Shown one piece after another: positions 63,426 to 64,000 of a stretch of 64,000 nucleotides of DNA (position 1 is its first letter; the number at the start of each line of letters is the position of its first letter). The notes beneath the pieces were generated by a model that was given only the letters and a program-made list of their open reading frames with translations, made no database searches and was not told the DNA's origin. This DNA comes from Paracnuella aquatica. Lineage in GTDB: Bacteria > Bacteroidota > Bacteroidia > Chitinophagales > Chitinophagaceae. Location of the stretch: positions 124,001-188,000 of the forward strand of contig NZ_QOWJ01000004.1 in assembly GCF_003332885.2 (NCBI RefSeq). The letters run 5' to 3'. The position numbers and the translations under genes were made by a program.

Positions 63426-64000
63426 TTATTTACCTAAGTTAACAATGAGGTGCACAAAAAAATCATTGGGTGTTTCCCGCACCACCAGTTCGTGGCGGTT
63501 GGGATACAACAGTTGCAACCGCTGCCGCACATTTACCAGGCCAATTCCATTGTTGGTTTTTTCAGGATCGTGTTGCGGCCGCTGGTGCTTGCTGTTGTAC
63601 ACATCAAAATAAAGCTCCGAACCTTTCAGCTCCAGCGAAATTTTGATGTACGATTCTTCGCGCAGGCTGATGCCGTGCTTGAACGCGTTTTCGATAAAAG
63701 GAATCAGGAGCATCGGCGCAATCTGCACCAGGGGGTTGATCTCTTCCGGTATCGACACCTGAATGCGGATGCTGGGGCTGGCATCGGTGCGCAGCCGCTG
63801 CAGGCTTACATAGTTTTCGAGGTATTCAATTTCACGGGTCAGTGCAATTTTTTCTTGCATGTTTTCGAGCAGCATAAATCGCATCATGTCACCCAGTTTT
63901 TGTACCCCCTCGCCGGTGCGGTCAGCGCCTTCCTGTATGGCGGTTCCATACAATGTATTGAGCGCATTGAAGAGGAAATGCGGGTTGATCTGCGACCGCA
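63426..64000 (-). CDS. LytS-type sensor histidine kinase, partial (C-terminal part)
   Basis: Truncated by the right edge of the window; at least 191 residues visible. The H-box of the His_kinase family (QINPHFLFNALN) sits at the edge, with the phospho-acceptor His codon at 63978-63980. The Bergerat-like ATPase region contains PMLLIPFIENAFKHG and GIGLVNVRQRLQLLY. N-terminal sensor not seen. It precedes the LytTR regulator by 12 bases and forms an operon with it. Confidence 0.92.
   Translation of the reverse strand, partial: RSQINPHFLFNALNTLYGTAIQEGADRTGEGVQKLGDMMRFMLLENMQEKIALTREIEYLENYVSLQRLRTDASPSIRIQVSIPEEINPLVQIAPMLLIPFIENAFKHGISLREESYIKISLELKGSELYFDVYNSKHQRPQHDPEKTNNGIGLVNVRQRLQLLYPNRHELVVRETPNDFFVHLIVNLGK

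Overview
The window looks like chromosomal DNA of a Bacteroidota bacterium, most likely from the Chitinophagaceae or a close relative. The reasons are the TTTG / TAnnTTTG promoter boxes, many signal peptides ending in AQ, a hybrid two-component regulator with a propeller sensor, DUF5777, YceI and DUF4153 proteins, GH43/GH127/GH5 secreted enzymes, and an ECF sigma factor followed by a membrane/beta-barrel partner. The genus is not determinable from what I can see. There is no phage, insertion sequence, CRISPR array, tRNA or rRNA that I recognise; it reads as native core and accessory chromosome.

Layout. 0.4-6.1 kb (minus): a complete seven-gene Mrp cation/proton antiporter operon, mrpABCDEFG, with overlapping genes. 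6.7-9.5 kb (plus): a membrane protein, a small winged-helix regulator, another small membrane protein and a DUF4153 membrane protein. 9.6-15 kb: a secreted serine hydrolase and a convergent large TolB-propeller amidohydrolase. 15.3-21.7 kb (plus): a SNF2 helicase and a six-PAS histidine kinase. 21.9-28.4 kb: a GH5 glycosidase, a TPR lipoprotein histidine kinase and a fused M16 peptidase. 28.8-35.4 kb: a GMC oxidoreductase with its subunit 3, divergent from a 1322-residue hybrid two-component regulator that may control it. 35.5-36.7 kb: two small secreted proteins behind duplicated leaders.

36.9-39.7 kb (minus) is a five-gene exported redox-like module: a cytochrome c lipoprotein, an OB-fold protein, a YceI protein, a DUF5777 barrel and a Rieske-like lipoprotein. 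It is divergent from an ECF sigma factor whose downstream gene fuses a membrane-anchored cytoplasmic segment to a beta-barrel-like domain. 41.8-46.7 kb holds small membrane proteins, a royal-jelly/yellow-family propeller, a CheY-like regulator and a 1.2-kb gene-free stretch with four successive minus-strand terminator hairpins. 46.9-52.4 kb (minus) is a signalling block of two multi-PAS kinases and a CheY-like protein. 52.9-58.6 kb (minus) is a GH43-GH127-DUF4965 operon pointing to arabinan or arabinoside breakdown. The right end has a TPR lipoprotein, a methyltransferase, a membrane protein and a LytTR regulator with its LytS-type kinase, which runs off the edge.

The items most worth a second look are the terminator array at 44.9-45.45 kb (candidate small RNAs), the redox module with an unusual Rieske spacing, the four-cysteine GMC enzyme beside the hybrid regulator, the duplicated leader pair at 35.5-36.2 kb, and two long inverted-repeat elements. 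Gene starts were moved inward where a signal peptide, membrane start or operon overlap supported it. No database search was run; all family names come from recognising motifs and overall sequence character.
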